64,000 nt of DNA, taken from an uncultured Cellvibrio sp. GTDB taxonomy: Bacteria > Pseudomonadota > Gammaproteobacteria > Pseudomonadales > Cellvibrionaceae. The DNA lies in the NCBI GenBank assembly GCA_937958105.1, contig CALFXJ010000044.1, positions 1-64,000 of the forward strand, given 5' to 3'. A program made the position numbers and the translations under genes. The notes under the pieces are model-generated. The model saw only the letters and a list, made by a program, of their open reading frames with translations. It was not told the DNA's origin and searched no databases. Below, one piece after another: positions 25,209 to 34,900 of this stretch (positions are counted from its first letter, which is position 1; the number at the start of each line of letters is the position of its first letter).

Positions 25209-25838
25209 ATGACTACACAACTGCTGGCCAGTCCTGCCGTACGTATATTCGGTATTTTACCTGCAGCATCCATTGCTACTCTGTTGATTCTTTACCTGAT
25301 GCATCAGCTGGTGCATTCCGACTTCATAGAGATTATCGAACCCGTTGAAGCCGACAAGATCCTAACGTTTATCAACGATGCTGATACGGATATCAAAAAC
25401 CGCTACAAACCTGTAGACAAGCCAGTCAAACCCGAGCCGCCCACCGTACCCCCCGCTGCTCCGGAGGTGGAATTGGCAAAGGTTGAGGTTGATCTCGCAA
25501 CGGACGGCTGGTACGACTCTACACCGCCAGTGATTGGTGTGTCGCTGCCCGGATATTCCGCTGATCAGGCAACTCCCTTTATCAAAGTGCAACCGGCTTA
25601 TCCGACCACGGCGTCGTCGCGTGGGATAGAGGGTTTCGTTGATGTAGTCTTCGACGTATCAACAGCTGGCACGACGGAAAACATCCGTATTGTTACAGCA
25701 GTTCCCTCGTCCATCTTCAACGGCAGTGTGATCCAGGCTGTGAAACGCTGGAAGTACAAACCCAGGATGGTTGATGATCAACCGGTAAAGTCATTTGATA
25801 TTCGTGAGCGCATCGTCTTTGAGCTGGCAAAAAACTGA
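25209..25838 (+). CDS. TonB-family periplasmic protein
   Basis: A 209-residue protein. The ATG at 25209 is preceded by GAGGAA; the longer frame from 25161 is rejected. One N-terminal membrane helix (about 10-32), a Pro/Lys-Glu stretch (YKPVDKPVKPEPPTVPPAAP) and a C-terminal TonB domain (KVQPAYPTTASSRGIEGFVD, later VKRWKYKPRM) make the complete TonB architecture. No exbB or exbD is in the window. The gene follows the M56-TonB gene by 99 bases on the same strand, so the locus encodes two proteins with TonB C-terminal domains. Confidence 0.88.
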   Translation: MTTQLLASPAVRIFGILPAASIATLLILYLMHQLVHSDFIEIIEPVEADKILTFINDADTDIKNRYKPVDKPVKPEPPTVPPAAPEVELAKVEVDLATDGWYDSTPPVIGVSLPGYSADQATPFIKVQPAYPTTASSRGIEGFVDVVFDVSTAGTTENIRIVTAVPSSIFNGSVIQAVKRWKYKPRMVDDQPVKSFDIRERIVFELAKN

Positions 25839-25906
25839 CAATGATTGTTCTCTGTGCGGGCAGGGGGGATAATGGCGCGCCCTGCTGCGCACTGACTCTG
25901 GCTCCT

Positions 25907-26761
25907 ATGACTGACATTACCCAGGCTACTAAAAATCTCCCGGTTGTTTGCAACGATGAAGCCTGTCGCAAACAGGCCGAAGGGCTGGCGGCGCAATTGC
26001 GTCAGCCCTTGTTGTTGATGGCAGACCCGGAGCAGCTGATCCAGACGGAGTTCGTGTTGCTGGTGGACGGTGATGGCGTCGCTCTGCAACAAACCGGTCG
26101 CAAGGCGCCGGGACCAATTCGTGCTGATTTCGTTGGTGGAGCGGTAGACCATCGGCGTAAATTTGGCGGAGGGAAAGGCCAGATGATCGCGCGGGCGGCT
26201 GGCATTAAAGCGGGTGTCTACCCGCAGATCCTGGATGTCACAGCAGGGTTAGGGCGGGATGCGTTTGTGTTGGCCACCTTGGGTTGCCGAGTGCAGATGC
26301 TGGAGCGATCCCCGGTGGTTTATGCTTTGTTGCAGGACGGCCTTCATCGCGCCCATCGAATGGCTGCGGCGGAGGATCCAGCCTTGCTGGATATTCTGCA
26401 GCGCATGGAGCTGCTGCCGGCGGACAGTCGGGATTATTTGGCCCAGCTTGGTAGCGCAACGGCTCCTGACGCCAAGCTACCTGATGTCATCTACATGGAC
26501 CCGATGTTTCCGGAACGCGAAAAAGCCGCAGACGTAAAAAAAGAAATGCGGGCTTTCCATTCTCTGGTGGGAAAGGATGAAGACGCGGATGAACTGCTGG
26601 CGCTGTGCCTGACCAGGGCTCGTTATCGTGTGGTGGTAAAGCGTCCCCGCAAAGCTCCTTTTGTGGGTGATCGTCCACCCTCATTTCAGCTTGAAGGCAA
26701 GTCCAGCCGCTTTGATATTTATACGGTGCGCAAGCTGCCAGATTCATTACCGCCTGCATAA
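25907..26761 (+). CDS. rsmJ: 16S rRNA m2G1516 methyltransferase RsmJ
   Basis: A 284-residue SAM-dependent methyltransferase. Blocks typical of RsmJ: DFVGGAVDHRRKFGGGKGQ, DVTAGLGRDAFVLATLGCRV, MLERSPVVYALL, the motif YMDPMFP, KKEMRAFHSLVG and KRPRKAPFVGDRPPSFQLEG, ending SRFDIYTVRK. The frame opens at 25841, two bases after the TonB stop, but the first 22 residues are unlike the family. The start at 25907 (MTDITQAT) is preferred, with some doubt because neither has a strong ribosome site. It methylates G1516 in the small subunit. Confidence 0.92.
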   Translation: MTDITQATKNLPVVCNDEACRKQAEGLAAQLRQPLLLMADPEQLIQTEFVLLVDGDGVALQQTGRKAPGPIRADFVGGAVDHRRKFGGGKGQMIARAAGIKAGVYPQILDVTAGLGRDAFVLATLGCRVQMLERSPVVYALLQDGLHRAHRMAAAEDPALLDILQRMELLPADSRDYLAQLGSATAPDAKLPDVIYMDPMFPEREKAADVKKEMRAFHSLVGKDEDADELLALCLTRARYRVVVKRPRKAPFVGDRPPSFQLEGKSSRFDIYTVRKLPDSLPPA

Positions 26762-26834
26762 AAATTCGTTGTCGTAACCTGGGGCTTTGTAGTATATACG
26801 CGCTCCTTATCCAGGTCTGATATGGGAGACGACC

Positions 26835-27506
26835 TTGTGCGACGCCTCGCTTGGTTCTAATGAACAACTCTTCGACCGCATCGCTGATGCCCTGGTTGAT
26901 TCCGGTTATATCGTTTTGCCGCACGCTTTACCTCCGCAGCTGATAGACAAGCTGCTGGGGCGTCTTCGTGAGCTGGATGATGAGGACTTCAAGCGCGCCG
27001 GTATAGGGCGTCAGGATGACTTCCAGATTGATACCAGCGTGCGCCGTGATCGTATTCGCTGGCTGCAACACCATCATCCTGCAGAGGTAGAGTTTCTGGC
27101 CTGGATGGATGAACTGCGTGTGGAGCTCAACCGCCGGTTATTCATGGGGTTGATGGATTACGAATGTCACTTCGCCAGTTACGGCGTGGGGGCTTTTTAT
27201 AAAAAGCATCTGGATGCATTCAAGCGACCACCGGCTTTATTGCAGGAGCCGGTTCAGGTTTCCCCGCTTCAAATACAGCCCACCCGGGTGCTCTCGACAG
27301 TGCTTTATCTCAATCCGGACTGGCGCCCTGGCGACGGTGGTGAGCTGCGTCTTTATGATGAGGACGACGCGGCTGAGCTGGAGACGATTGCACCGGAGTT
27401 AGGCAAGCTGGTGATCTTTCTCAGTGAAAAATTTCCCCACGAAGTTCTGGTGGCCCGACGGGAGCGCCACAGCATTGCGGGCTGGTTCCGGGTGAATACA
27501 CTGTAG
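26835..27506 (+). CDS. 2-oxoglutarate/Fe(II) oxygenase, prolyl-hydroxylase-like
   Basis: A 223-residue double-stranded beta-helix dioxygenase. The iron ligands are His125 and Asp127 (KKHLDAF) and His202 (KFPHEVL); Arg211 in RHSIAGWFR binds 2-oxoglutarate. The N-terminal SGYIVLPHALPPQLIDKLL and the LYLNPDWRPGDGGELRLY block resemble the Pseudomonas prolyl hydroxylase PPHD, which hydroxylates elongation factor Tu. No upstream in-frame ATG or GTG exists near a ribosome site. The TTG at 26835 has GGGAG six bases before it and is probably the true start. The substrate is not proven. Confidence 0.88.
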   Translation: MCDASLGSNEQLFDRIADALVDSGYIVLPHALPPQLIDKLLGRLRELDDEDFKRAGIGRQDDFQIDTSVRRDRIRWLQHHHPAEVEFLAWMDELRVELNRRLFMGLMDYECHFASYGVGAFYKKHLDAFKRPPALLQEPVQVSPLQIQPTRVLSTVLYLNPDWRPGDGGELRLYDEDDAAELETIAPELGKLVIFLSEKFPHEVLVARRERHSIAGWFRVNTL

Positions 27507-27612
27507 CGAAGTTCTGTACGCTGCCAGAGAATCCTGTCTACACTGTTCTACGGTAATAGGTTATCTTCTGGGATTGGAACGATTGACTGGTGTTTTCTCT
27601 TGGAGAGTGGTG

Positions 27613-29970
27613 ATGAAAAAAATAACGAATGCCTTGCTTGCTGTAGTCTGTTTGCCCCTGATCCTTCAAGGCTGCGGCAGCAGCGACGATGCCAACAGCG
27701 GACCGAAACCATCTGGCCCGGCCGTCTTTGAACCGCGCACCTATCCGCGTTTTGATCCGGTAAACCAGGATCTTCCTTTTAATACCGACCTGATCTTCGC
27801 CGCCGCTGCCACCAGTGACGGCACCGCTAACGTCGGTGCAGCCACGGACCCTGTGCGCGCTGCTCTTAATATGCTGGATGGTTTTTCCACGTCGGCTTTT
27901 TTTGATGTACTGATTCAGGGCAGCGTTAACCCGGCCAGTGTTATTCCGATGCAGACGGTCTTCCTGCTGGAGTTGAATACGGCTGGAAAAGATGCGCTGG
28001 ATCCAGCCAATGTGATAGGGCTCACTGGTCCAGCCGCCTTCGATACACAGGTGGTCTCTGTCGATGGTGGCAACAACAATGCGATCCGCATTCGTCCCAC
28101 GACCCCGCTCAAGCCCAAGACAAAATACCTCGTGGTGCTGACCAATGACATCAAGGATGCGGCGGATGAACCCCTCACACCGTCGTGGACCTATAACGCT
28201 CTGGGTGACCCCGACTATCCGACTCTTGCCTCTTTGATGCCGGTGCGTACCGCTATCCTCGGCTGGGAAAAGCTGGCAGCAGGCTTTCTTGCTTCGGTTA
28301 ACGAGGGTCTTTCCCCCACTGCAGCCACAGAAAAGCTGGTGTTGACCTATACCTTCACGACCACCGATCCGCAAACGCCACTGGTAGCCATGGCCTCTCC
28401 CCGGGCGGCGATTGCAGCATTGCAGATCAGTGCAGGAGAAGATGCGGCAACTGCCGTGGATAATGTGGTGGCCCTGGATAATGCTGGTTTGCTGCCTACA
28501 CCCCGGCAGCGGCCACTGGGGCTCTCAGAGGCGACTGGCGTAGACTTTGCGATGGCCAGCAGCGGTATGCTGGCGGGCGGAGTCGGTAAGCTGTATACCG
28601 GTTATATTGAGCTTCCATACTACCTCACCGGGCCGGATGATCTGCCTTTCGGCGCATTCCTGACCCGCCACTGGACACCGGATACTGGCCTCGCAGGCGC
28701 TCTCGGGATCACCGTTCCGGCGGATGTCGACGGCAGCCTGAATGTCACCTACCGTTATCCCTTTGCGGCCAGGACGACGGATGAATCTGTCCCTCTGCAG
28801 GTGACGCTGCCAGAGGCGGACTGGGTGCCGGGGTATGCCGGTGTGCTGAGCTGCGGCCAGATTTATGAGCCATCCGGTTATCCGGTAGTTATCTATATTC
28901 ACGGTATCACCAGTGACCGTACCTCTGTGTTGGCGTTGGGCCATACGCTGGCCAGTCGATGCATTGCAACGGTAGCCATAGACTTGCCCATGCACGGTGT
29001 GCCAGCTACCAGCGACTTTGTTGCCGTGTTCAACACCGAGAACAGCACTCTTATTCCTTTTGCAACCCTTTATGGTGACAAGGCGCCACGTGAGCGTCAT
29101 TTCAATGTGGCGGGACCGGGCGGTGCTCCGGCTCCCATGAATTTTGAAGCGCCAGGAGCGACAGACGGATCCGGGGCGCAATTTATTAACCTCGGTTACC
29201 TGGCTAATACGCGCGATAACATCCGGCAGGCAGTCATGGATCTGCTCAACCTCAACGCCAGTCTTGCGGGGCTTAACGATGCCCTTGAGACGGTCAGCGT
29301 GGGTATCGACCTCAACCGGGTGTATGTTGTTGGGCAGTCACTGGGTGGTATCGTCGGTACCACCTTTACAACGGTTAACCAGATGGCCATTGCGAACGAT
29401 GCTCAGGTTGGGCTGACGTCCAATCTGAATCCTGTGCGCGGCCTGATCGCATCCACGGCAGGTTCGCAGGTGTCACAGATCCTCGTTAACTCAGCGACGT
29501 TTGCTCCCATTATCAACAATGGTCTCGCGGCTGCCGGTGTCGATGTGGGTACCAGCAACTATGAACGCTTTCTCTATGCCGCACAGAGCACGCTGGACTC
29601 CGGTGATCCGGTGAATTTTGCACAGACGCTGGGGATGTTGAGTGTGCCAGTGCTGTTGCAACAGGTTAATAATGATCTGGTGATACCCAACGCGGCACAA
29701 CGTGCGCCACTGGCCGGAACCGAGCCTCTGGCGGAACTACTGGGTGCGGAGCAGCTGGATGTAGGCATGGATCAGCCGCTGGGGCAGGGGATAGTGAAGC
29801 TGACAGAGGGCGACCACGGTTCTTTGCTCCGTCCGTCCAGTACATCAACGACCCATATTACCGGCGAGCTTCAGACTCAGGTTGTGACCTTTGTGCTGAA
29901 CGATGGCGAAGTTACTATCGGTGCAATGGCGCCGGAAAACATTGAACCGCCGGAAGATGAGGCAATCTGA
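27613..29970 (+). CDS. Extracellular lipase lipoprotein, Pla-1/cef (VolA-like) family
   Basis: A 785-residue lipoprotein. The signal peptide ends in LQGC (Cys21). An N-terminal domain of about 300 residues (EPRTYPRFDPVNQDLPFNTD, the bacterial virulence-factor lipase N-terminal type) precedes an alpha/beta-hydrolase. Its oxyanion region is YIHGITSDR and its nucleophile elbow is GQSLGG, with Ser576. A late His lies in GDHGSLL. This fits the Pla-1/cef lipases and Vibrio VolA, a surface lysophospholipase. The ATG at 27613 has GGAGAG upstream; the longer frame from 27574 lacks a signal start. A terminator follows. Confidence 0.87.
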   Translation: MKKITNALLAVVCLPLILQGCGSSDDANSGPKPSGPAVFEPRTYPRFDPVNQDLPFNTDLIFAAAATSDGTANVGAATDPVRAALNMLDGFSTSAFFDVLIQGSVNPASVIPMQTVFLLELNTAGKDALDPANVIGLTGPAAFDTQVVSVDGGNNNAIRIRPTTPLKPKTKYLVVLTNDIKDAADEPLTPSWTYNALGDPDYPTLASLMPVRTAILGWEKLAAGFLASVNEGLSPTAATEKLVLTYTFTTTDPQTPLVAMASPRAAIAALQISAGEDAATAVDNVVALDNAGLLPTPRQRPLGLSEATGVDFAMASSGMLAGGVGKLYTGYIELPYYLTGPDDLPFGAFLTRHWTPDTGLAGALGITVPADVDGSLNVTYRYPFAARTTDESVPLQVTLPEADWVPGYAGVLSCGQIYEPSGYPVVIYIHGITSDRTSVLALGHTLASRCIATVAIDLPMHGVPATSDFVAVFNTENSTLIPFATLYGDKAPRERHFNVAGPGGAPAPMNFEAPGATDGSGAQFINLGYLANTRDNIRQAVMDLLNLNASLAGLNDALETVSVGIDLNRVYVVGQSLGGIVGTTFTTVNQMAIANDAQVGLTSNLNPVRGLIASTAGSQVSQILVNSATFAPIINNGLAAAGVDVGTSNYERFLYAAQSTLDSGDPVNFAQTLGMLSVPVLLQQVNNDLVIPNAAQRAPLAGTEPLAELLGAEQLDVGMDQPLGQGIVKLTEGDHGSLLRPSSTSTTHITGELQTQVVTFVLNDGEVTIGAMAPENIEPPEDEAI

Positions 29971-29992
29971 TCCCGCCGAATGAGCGCCCAAT

Positions 29993-30022
29993 AAAAAACC
30001 CCGGTATTACCGGGGTTTTTTT
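29993..30022. terminator. Bidirectional terminator between lipase and mltF
   Basis: ACCCCGGT and ACCGGGGT are perfect arms flanked by six A before and seven T after. It serves both the lipase gene and the convergent mltF gene, whose stop is at 30041. Confidence 0.9.
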
Positions 30023-30040
30023 ATTAAGCAGGAGAAGCAG

Positions 30041-31561
30041 TTATAAGACGGACAGGGACAATGTATTGAAACTGTTGCGGCTGAATTTGCTCTTTACCGG
30101 CTGCAGCGTTTCCAGGGGCTCAAGGTGTGTCTGTACATCGGCCTCTTCACTCTGAGTGGTAATCGCGAGCCGCCGCTGTTCATGCTGGGCGTGCCATGCC
30201 AGGATCTTGTGATAATTGCGGACGTTCTTGACGTAAGCCACGGGCTCCCAGCCGCGCGCATAACCGTGTTTGGTCTTGGTGTAATACTGGCGTTTGGCCA
30301 GTAGTGGCAGATATTTGCGCACATCGCTCCACTTGTTGGGGTTATCGCCATGGCTTTCGGTCAGTACCCGCGCGTCTTCCAGGTGGCCCATACCTACGTT
30401 ATATGCCGCCAGCGCCATATATATCCGATCATCGCCGGTTACCCGTGCGGGGATACGGTCCAGCAGATTGCGAAAGTATTTGGCTCCGCCGTAGATGCTT
30501 TGCGCAGGATCAATGCGATTAGTGACGCCCACGTCACTGGCTGCTGCCAGGGTCAGCATCATCAGGCCGCGTACACCTGTGCGAGATTCTGCCGCGGGAT
30601 TCCAATGGGATTCCTGGTAACTGATGGCGGCGAGCAGCTGCCAGTCCAGGTCAAACTGTGCTGCTGCTTCTTTTAATCCTTCCTCCCAGCGGGGCAGGCG
30701 TTTTTCCAGTCGGTAGGAGAACAGCAGGGCATCACCGGTAGTGACTTCTACAATCGGTTTAAAGAACTGATCCGTCAACTTCGCGAGAGTGCCATCCTGT
30801 TCGATGCGCTCCAGATAGGCCTGAGCAGCGTCATACAGGCTGGTGTCGATACTGTGGGCAAACGCCCAGGCCAGATCCTGAGGTTCACTCATGTCAAAGG
30901 CTACCTGGGCGCGGGGATAGGCGTGGCGGTTCAGGTCATAGGAATTTGAATCAACGATCGCATAGTCCGCTTCACCTCGATGGACCAGCTCCAGCAGTTC
31001 GATCATCTCCATGGCGGGTTCTTCACGCCAAGTCAGCTCCGGGTAAGTTTTGCGCAGTTCCTGCAGACGCTCTACGTGGGAGGACTCGGAGATAACCACC
31101 AGATCCCGACCCATCAGATCAAGGATGCTCTGCGGTGCAGGCTGCCGGCTGTTATAGATGAGCTGCTGCTTGATCTCCATGAAAGGACGGCTGAACTTCA
31201 CGTTTCTGCTGCGGCTTGGGGTGACGGTAATGCCGGCGGCAGCCAGATGGCTCTGTTCGGTGCGTACAGCCCGGAAGATACGGCTGAAACTGTCCTCGCT
31301 CTGAATGACCAGCTCTACTCCCAGCTCATCGGCAAAGCCTTTGATCAGGGAGTATTCGAAACCGGTCAGCCCTTCCGGGCCTTCATAATAGGTAGTTGGG
31401 CCGTTACGTGAGATGACCCGCAACTGGCCTTCGGTAAGAACTTTCTCAAGTGTGTCAGGCTGGTAACTGCGTTCCAGCATCAGGGAAATTGCGATGATGG
31501 CCAGTCCGCTGAAGAGGCTGGAAATCATTCGCTGGGCGGCTTTGCGTCTGCCTATCTCCAT
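30041..31561 (-). CDS. mltF: Membrane-bound lytic murein transglycosylase F
   Basis: A 506-residue protein. An N-terminal helix at about 13-28 acts as signal or anchor. Residues about 45-270 form a solute-binding-protein-like (SBP_bac_3) domain (LRVISRNGPTTYYEG, GFEYSLIKGFADELG). The C-terminal SLT domain has the catalytic Glu317 in ISYQESHWNP, then GVRGLMMLTLAAASDVG and ALAAYNVGMGHLEDA. This two-domain plan is that of MltF. It cleaves peptidoglycan to 1,6-anhydro products in the periplasm. It is divergent from purL across a 387-base gap. Confidence 0.94.
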   Translation of the reverse strand: MEIGRRKAAQRMISSLFSGLAIIAISLMLERSYQPDTLEKVLTEGQLRVISRNGPTTYYEGPEGLTGFEYSLIKGFADELGVELVIQSEDSFSRIFRAVRTEQSHLAAAGITVTPSRSRNVKFSRPFMEIKQQLIYNSRQPAPQSILDLMGRDLVVISESSHVERLQELRKTYPELTWREEPAMEMIELLELVHRGEADYAIVDSNSYDLNRHAYPRAQVAFDMSEPQDLAWAFAHSIDTSLYDAAQAYLERIEQDGTLAKLTDQFFKPIVEVTTGDALLFSYRLEKRLPRWEEGLKEAAAQFDLDWQLLAAISYQESHWNPAAESRTGVRGLMMLTLAAASDVGVTNRIDPAQSIYGGAKYFRNLLDRIPARVTGDDRIYMALAAYNVGMGHLEDARVLTESHGDNPNKWSDVRKYLPLLAKRQYYTKTKHGYARGWEPVAYVKNVRNYHKILAWHAQHEQRRLAITTQSEEADVQTHLEPLETLQPVKSKFSRNSFNTLSLSVL

Positions 31562-31948
31562 ATACGGTGTCTCCGGATTTACGGATGCCGAATCTAATCC
31601 ATTCCTGACCCGTGCAAAATTTGCGCGATATTAATGTCTCTTAACGTGTGCCGCTAGCTTGTTTTTGTCTTAAAAATAGTGTAGTCGACTATCGTGTTTT
31701 TTGCGTTTTCAGAGGCGGAACCCAGGCTCCTCAAGGGTTCGGCGGGCACATTCCGCTCGTCGAGATATCAAAAAAATTCCATGAAAAATTGTTTTAAAAC
31801 GTAAAAAACCACTACTGGCTGTGTAAAACCGGCCATACAACCACTAGCGGAGGGACAGGCAGCAACAACAAAGGATGTTAACCGGTAGAGGATCAAGTAC
31901 AATTGCGCCCTCTTTTAACACCCCCCGATGCTTGAGGCTTGTTCCCCT
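31562..31948. other. Long intergenic region between mltF and purL
   Basis: This 387-base gap between divergent genes has no credible coding frame. It is AT-rich in the middle (31770-31810 holds several A-runs) and must contain the promoters of both genes. GCAAA-A-TTTGC at 31614-31624 is a near-palindrome with an odd centre, on the mltF side. I see no PurR-type site with the expected even spacing and no riboswitch fold that I recognise. Confidence 0.5.
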
Positions 31949-34900
31949 ATGCTGATTCTGCGTGGCGCCCCCGCTCTTTCTACCTTTCGCACTCAAAAAC
32001 TTCTGGCCTCGCTGCAACAACAGGTTCCCGCAGTGGCGGGCATCACAACGGAATACGTTCATTTTGCTGACCTCGCTGATCCGTTGAGTGATGAGCAGCA
32101 TTCAATCCTCCGGCAGTTGTTGACCTATGGCCCCAAAGTCGAAGGCGATGTAAGCCATGAGGGACACCTGTTCCTCGCGGTACCGCGTCCCGGCACTATC
32201 TCTCCCTGGGCGTCCAAGGCCACTGATATCGCGCGGAACACGGGACTCAGTGCCGTCCGCCGGATAGAACGGGGTATCGCCTATTACGTGACTGGCAGCA
32301 TTGCCGAAGCTGATAAAGCGCTCATCGCAGCGCAGCTGCATGACCGAATGGTAGAAACAGTATTCGACTCACTTGAAGCCGCGGAGCGCCTCTTTATTAA
32401 ACAGGAGCCGGCGTCACAGACGGGTGTGGATATTCTGGGTGGTGGCCGCGCGGCGCTGGTAGAGGCCAATACCTCTCTGGGGCTGGCGCTGGCCGACGAC
32501 GAAATTGATTATCTGGTGGAAAGCTTCCAGGCCCTTGGCCGCAATCCCATCGACGTGGAATTGATGATGTTCGCGCAGGCGAACTCAGAACATTGCCGCC
32601 ACAAGATCTTCAACGCCAGCTGGACCATCGACGGTGTTGACCAGTCGCGCAGTCTGTTCAAGATGATCAAGAACACCTACGAGGTCGGTGGCGACAATGT
32701 GCTGTCCGCCTATGCCGACAACGCTGCTGTTGTTGTGGGAGCAGAAGCTGGTCGCTTTTATCCTGATCCAGCCAGCAAAACCTATGCATATCATCAGGAA
32801 CCGATCCATCTATTAATGAAGGTGGAAACCCACAACCATCCAACAGCTATTGCACCTTTCCCGGGCGCCGGTACCGGTGCCGGTGGCGAGATCCGCGACG
32901 AGGGCGCTGTGGGGCGTGGTTCCAAGCCTAAAGTAGGGCTCACCGGGTTCACTGTTTCCAACCTGCAGATTCCTGACTTCACTCAACCGTGGGAGCAACC
33001 ATACGGTAAGCCCGGACGTATCGTCGGTGCGTTAGATATCATGATTGACGGTCCTTTGGGCGGTGCAGCTTTCAATAACGAATTCGGCCGACCCAATATC
33101 TGCGGGTATTTCCGTACCTTTGAGGAAACCTTCGACGGTGAGCGTCGCGGTTACCACAAACCCATCATGCTTGCGGGTGGCTACGGCAATATCAAAGAAG
33201 AACACGTAGAAAAACCGCCATTCGCAGCAGGCGCAAAGCTGGTTGTGCTGGGTGGACCGGCCATGTTGATCGGCCTCGGTGGTGGTGCAGCCTCCTCAAT
33301 GGCTTCCGGTACCTCGTCGGAAGATCTGGACTTCGCCTCTGTTCAGCGTCAGAACCCGGAGATGGAGCGCCGCTGTCAGGAAGTCATCGACAGCTGCTGG
33401 CAGCAGGGCGAGCAGAATCCGATTGCATTCATCCACGACGTGGGCGCAGGCGGTTTATCCAATGCCTTCCCGGAGCTGGTAAAAGATGGCGGTTGCGGTG
33501 GCAAGTTTGAGCTGCGCAATGTACCCAACGATGAGCCGGGCATGAGTCCTCTGGCCATCTGGTGTAACGAATCTCAGGAACGGTATGTGCTGGCGATCCG
33601 TCCGGAAGATCTGCCGCGCTTTGAAGCTATCTGTCAGCGCGAGCGTTGTCCTTACGCCGTAGTCGGTGAGGCAACCAGCGAGAAACACCTGCTGGTCAAT
33701 GACAAACACTTTGATGCCAAACCGGTGGACCTGCCGATGTCGGTCCTGTTTGGCAAGCCGCCCAAGATGCACCGTACTGCGGAGCGTTATCAGGCTGCTA
33801 CCCACAGCTTCCATACGGGTGACATCAATATCAATGACGCTGCTGAGCGGGTTCTAAAGCATCCGGCCGTGGCTGCCAAGAGCTTCCTGATCACCATCGG
33901 CGACCGTTCAGTAACCGGTATGGTTGTCCGGGATCAGATGGTTGGCCCCTGGCAGGTACCGGTGGCCGACTGCGCTGTGACGACGGTCAGCTACGACAGT
34001 TATCTCGGTGAAGCCATGGCCATGGGAGAGCGCACGCCGGTAGCACTGCTTGATGCCCCGGCCTCTGGACGCATGGCGATTGCTGAGGCCATCACCAATA
34101 TCGCGGCTACCCGCATTGAAAAACTCTCTGACATCAAATTGTCCGCTAACTGGATGTGTGCCGCTGGTCATAAGGGCGAGGATGAAAAGCTGTACCGTAC
34201 TGTGGAAGCAGTGGGTATGGAGCTGTGTCCGGCATTGGGTATTACTATCCCCGTCGGAAAAGACTCCATGTCCATGCGTACGGCGTGGCAGGAAAACGGT
34301 GTTGAAAAGGCGGTGACCGCGCCCCTGTCGCTGATTATTTCTGCGTTTGCCCCGGTTGTGGATGTGCGCAAAACACTGACGCCCCAGCTGCGTACCGATA
34401 AAGGTGCGACCGATCTGCTGCTGGTGGATCTGGGCAACGGTAAAAACCGCCTTGGTGGTTCGATTCTGGCTCAGGTTTACAATCAGCTCGGCGACCGCCC
34501 GGCGGACCTTGATGACGCTGCGCAATTGAAAGCCTTCTTTGAGGCGATGCAGGACTGCCTCGCGGCTGATGATCTCCTTGCCTATCACGACCGCAGTGAC
34601 GGTGGCCTGTTTGTAACACTGGCGGAGATGGCATTTGCTGGTCACTGCGGCCTCGACATCAATATCAGTGGCCTGGGCGACGATGCGCTGGCGGTATTGT
34701 TCAACGAGGAGCCGGGTGCTGTGCTGCAGGTCAGTCGTGAAAAATCGGCCGCTGTAATCGCCCGGTTTGCCGGCGCAGGCTTGAAGGTACAGGTCATTGG
34801 CCAGCCGAATGAAGAGGACTGGCTGCACATCGAACAGAGCGGCACGATGATCTTCGACCAGTCCCGTGTGATATTGCAGAGCCTGTGGGCCGAAACCAGT

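Noticed and set aside
31562..31948. A PurR operator before purL
   Set aside because: The only near-palindrome, GCAAAATTTGC, has an odd centre and lies more than 300 bases upstream of purL; it does not fit the PurR consensus.
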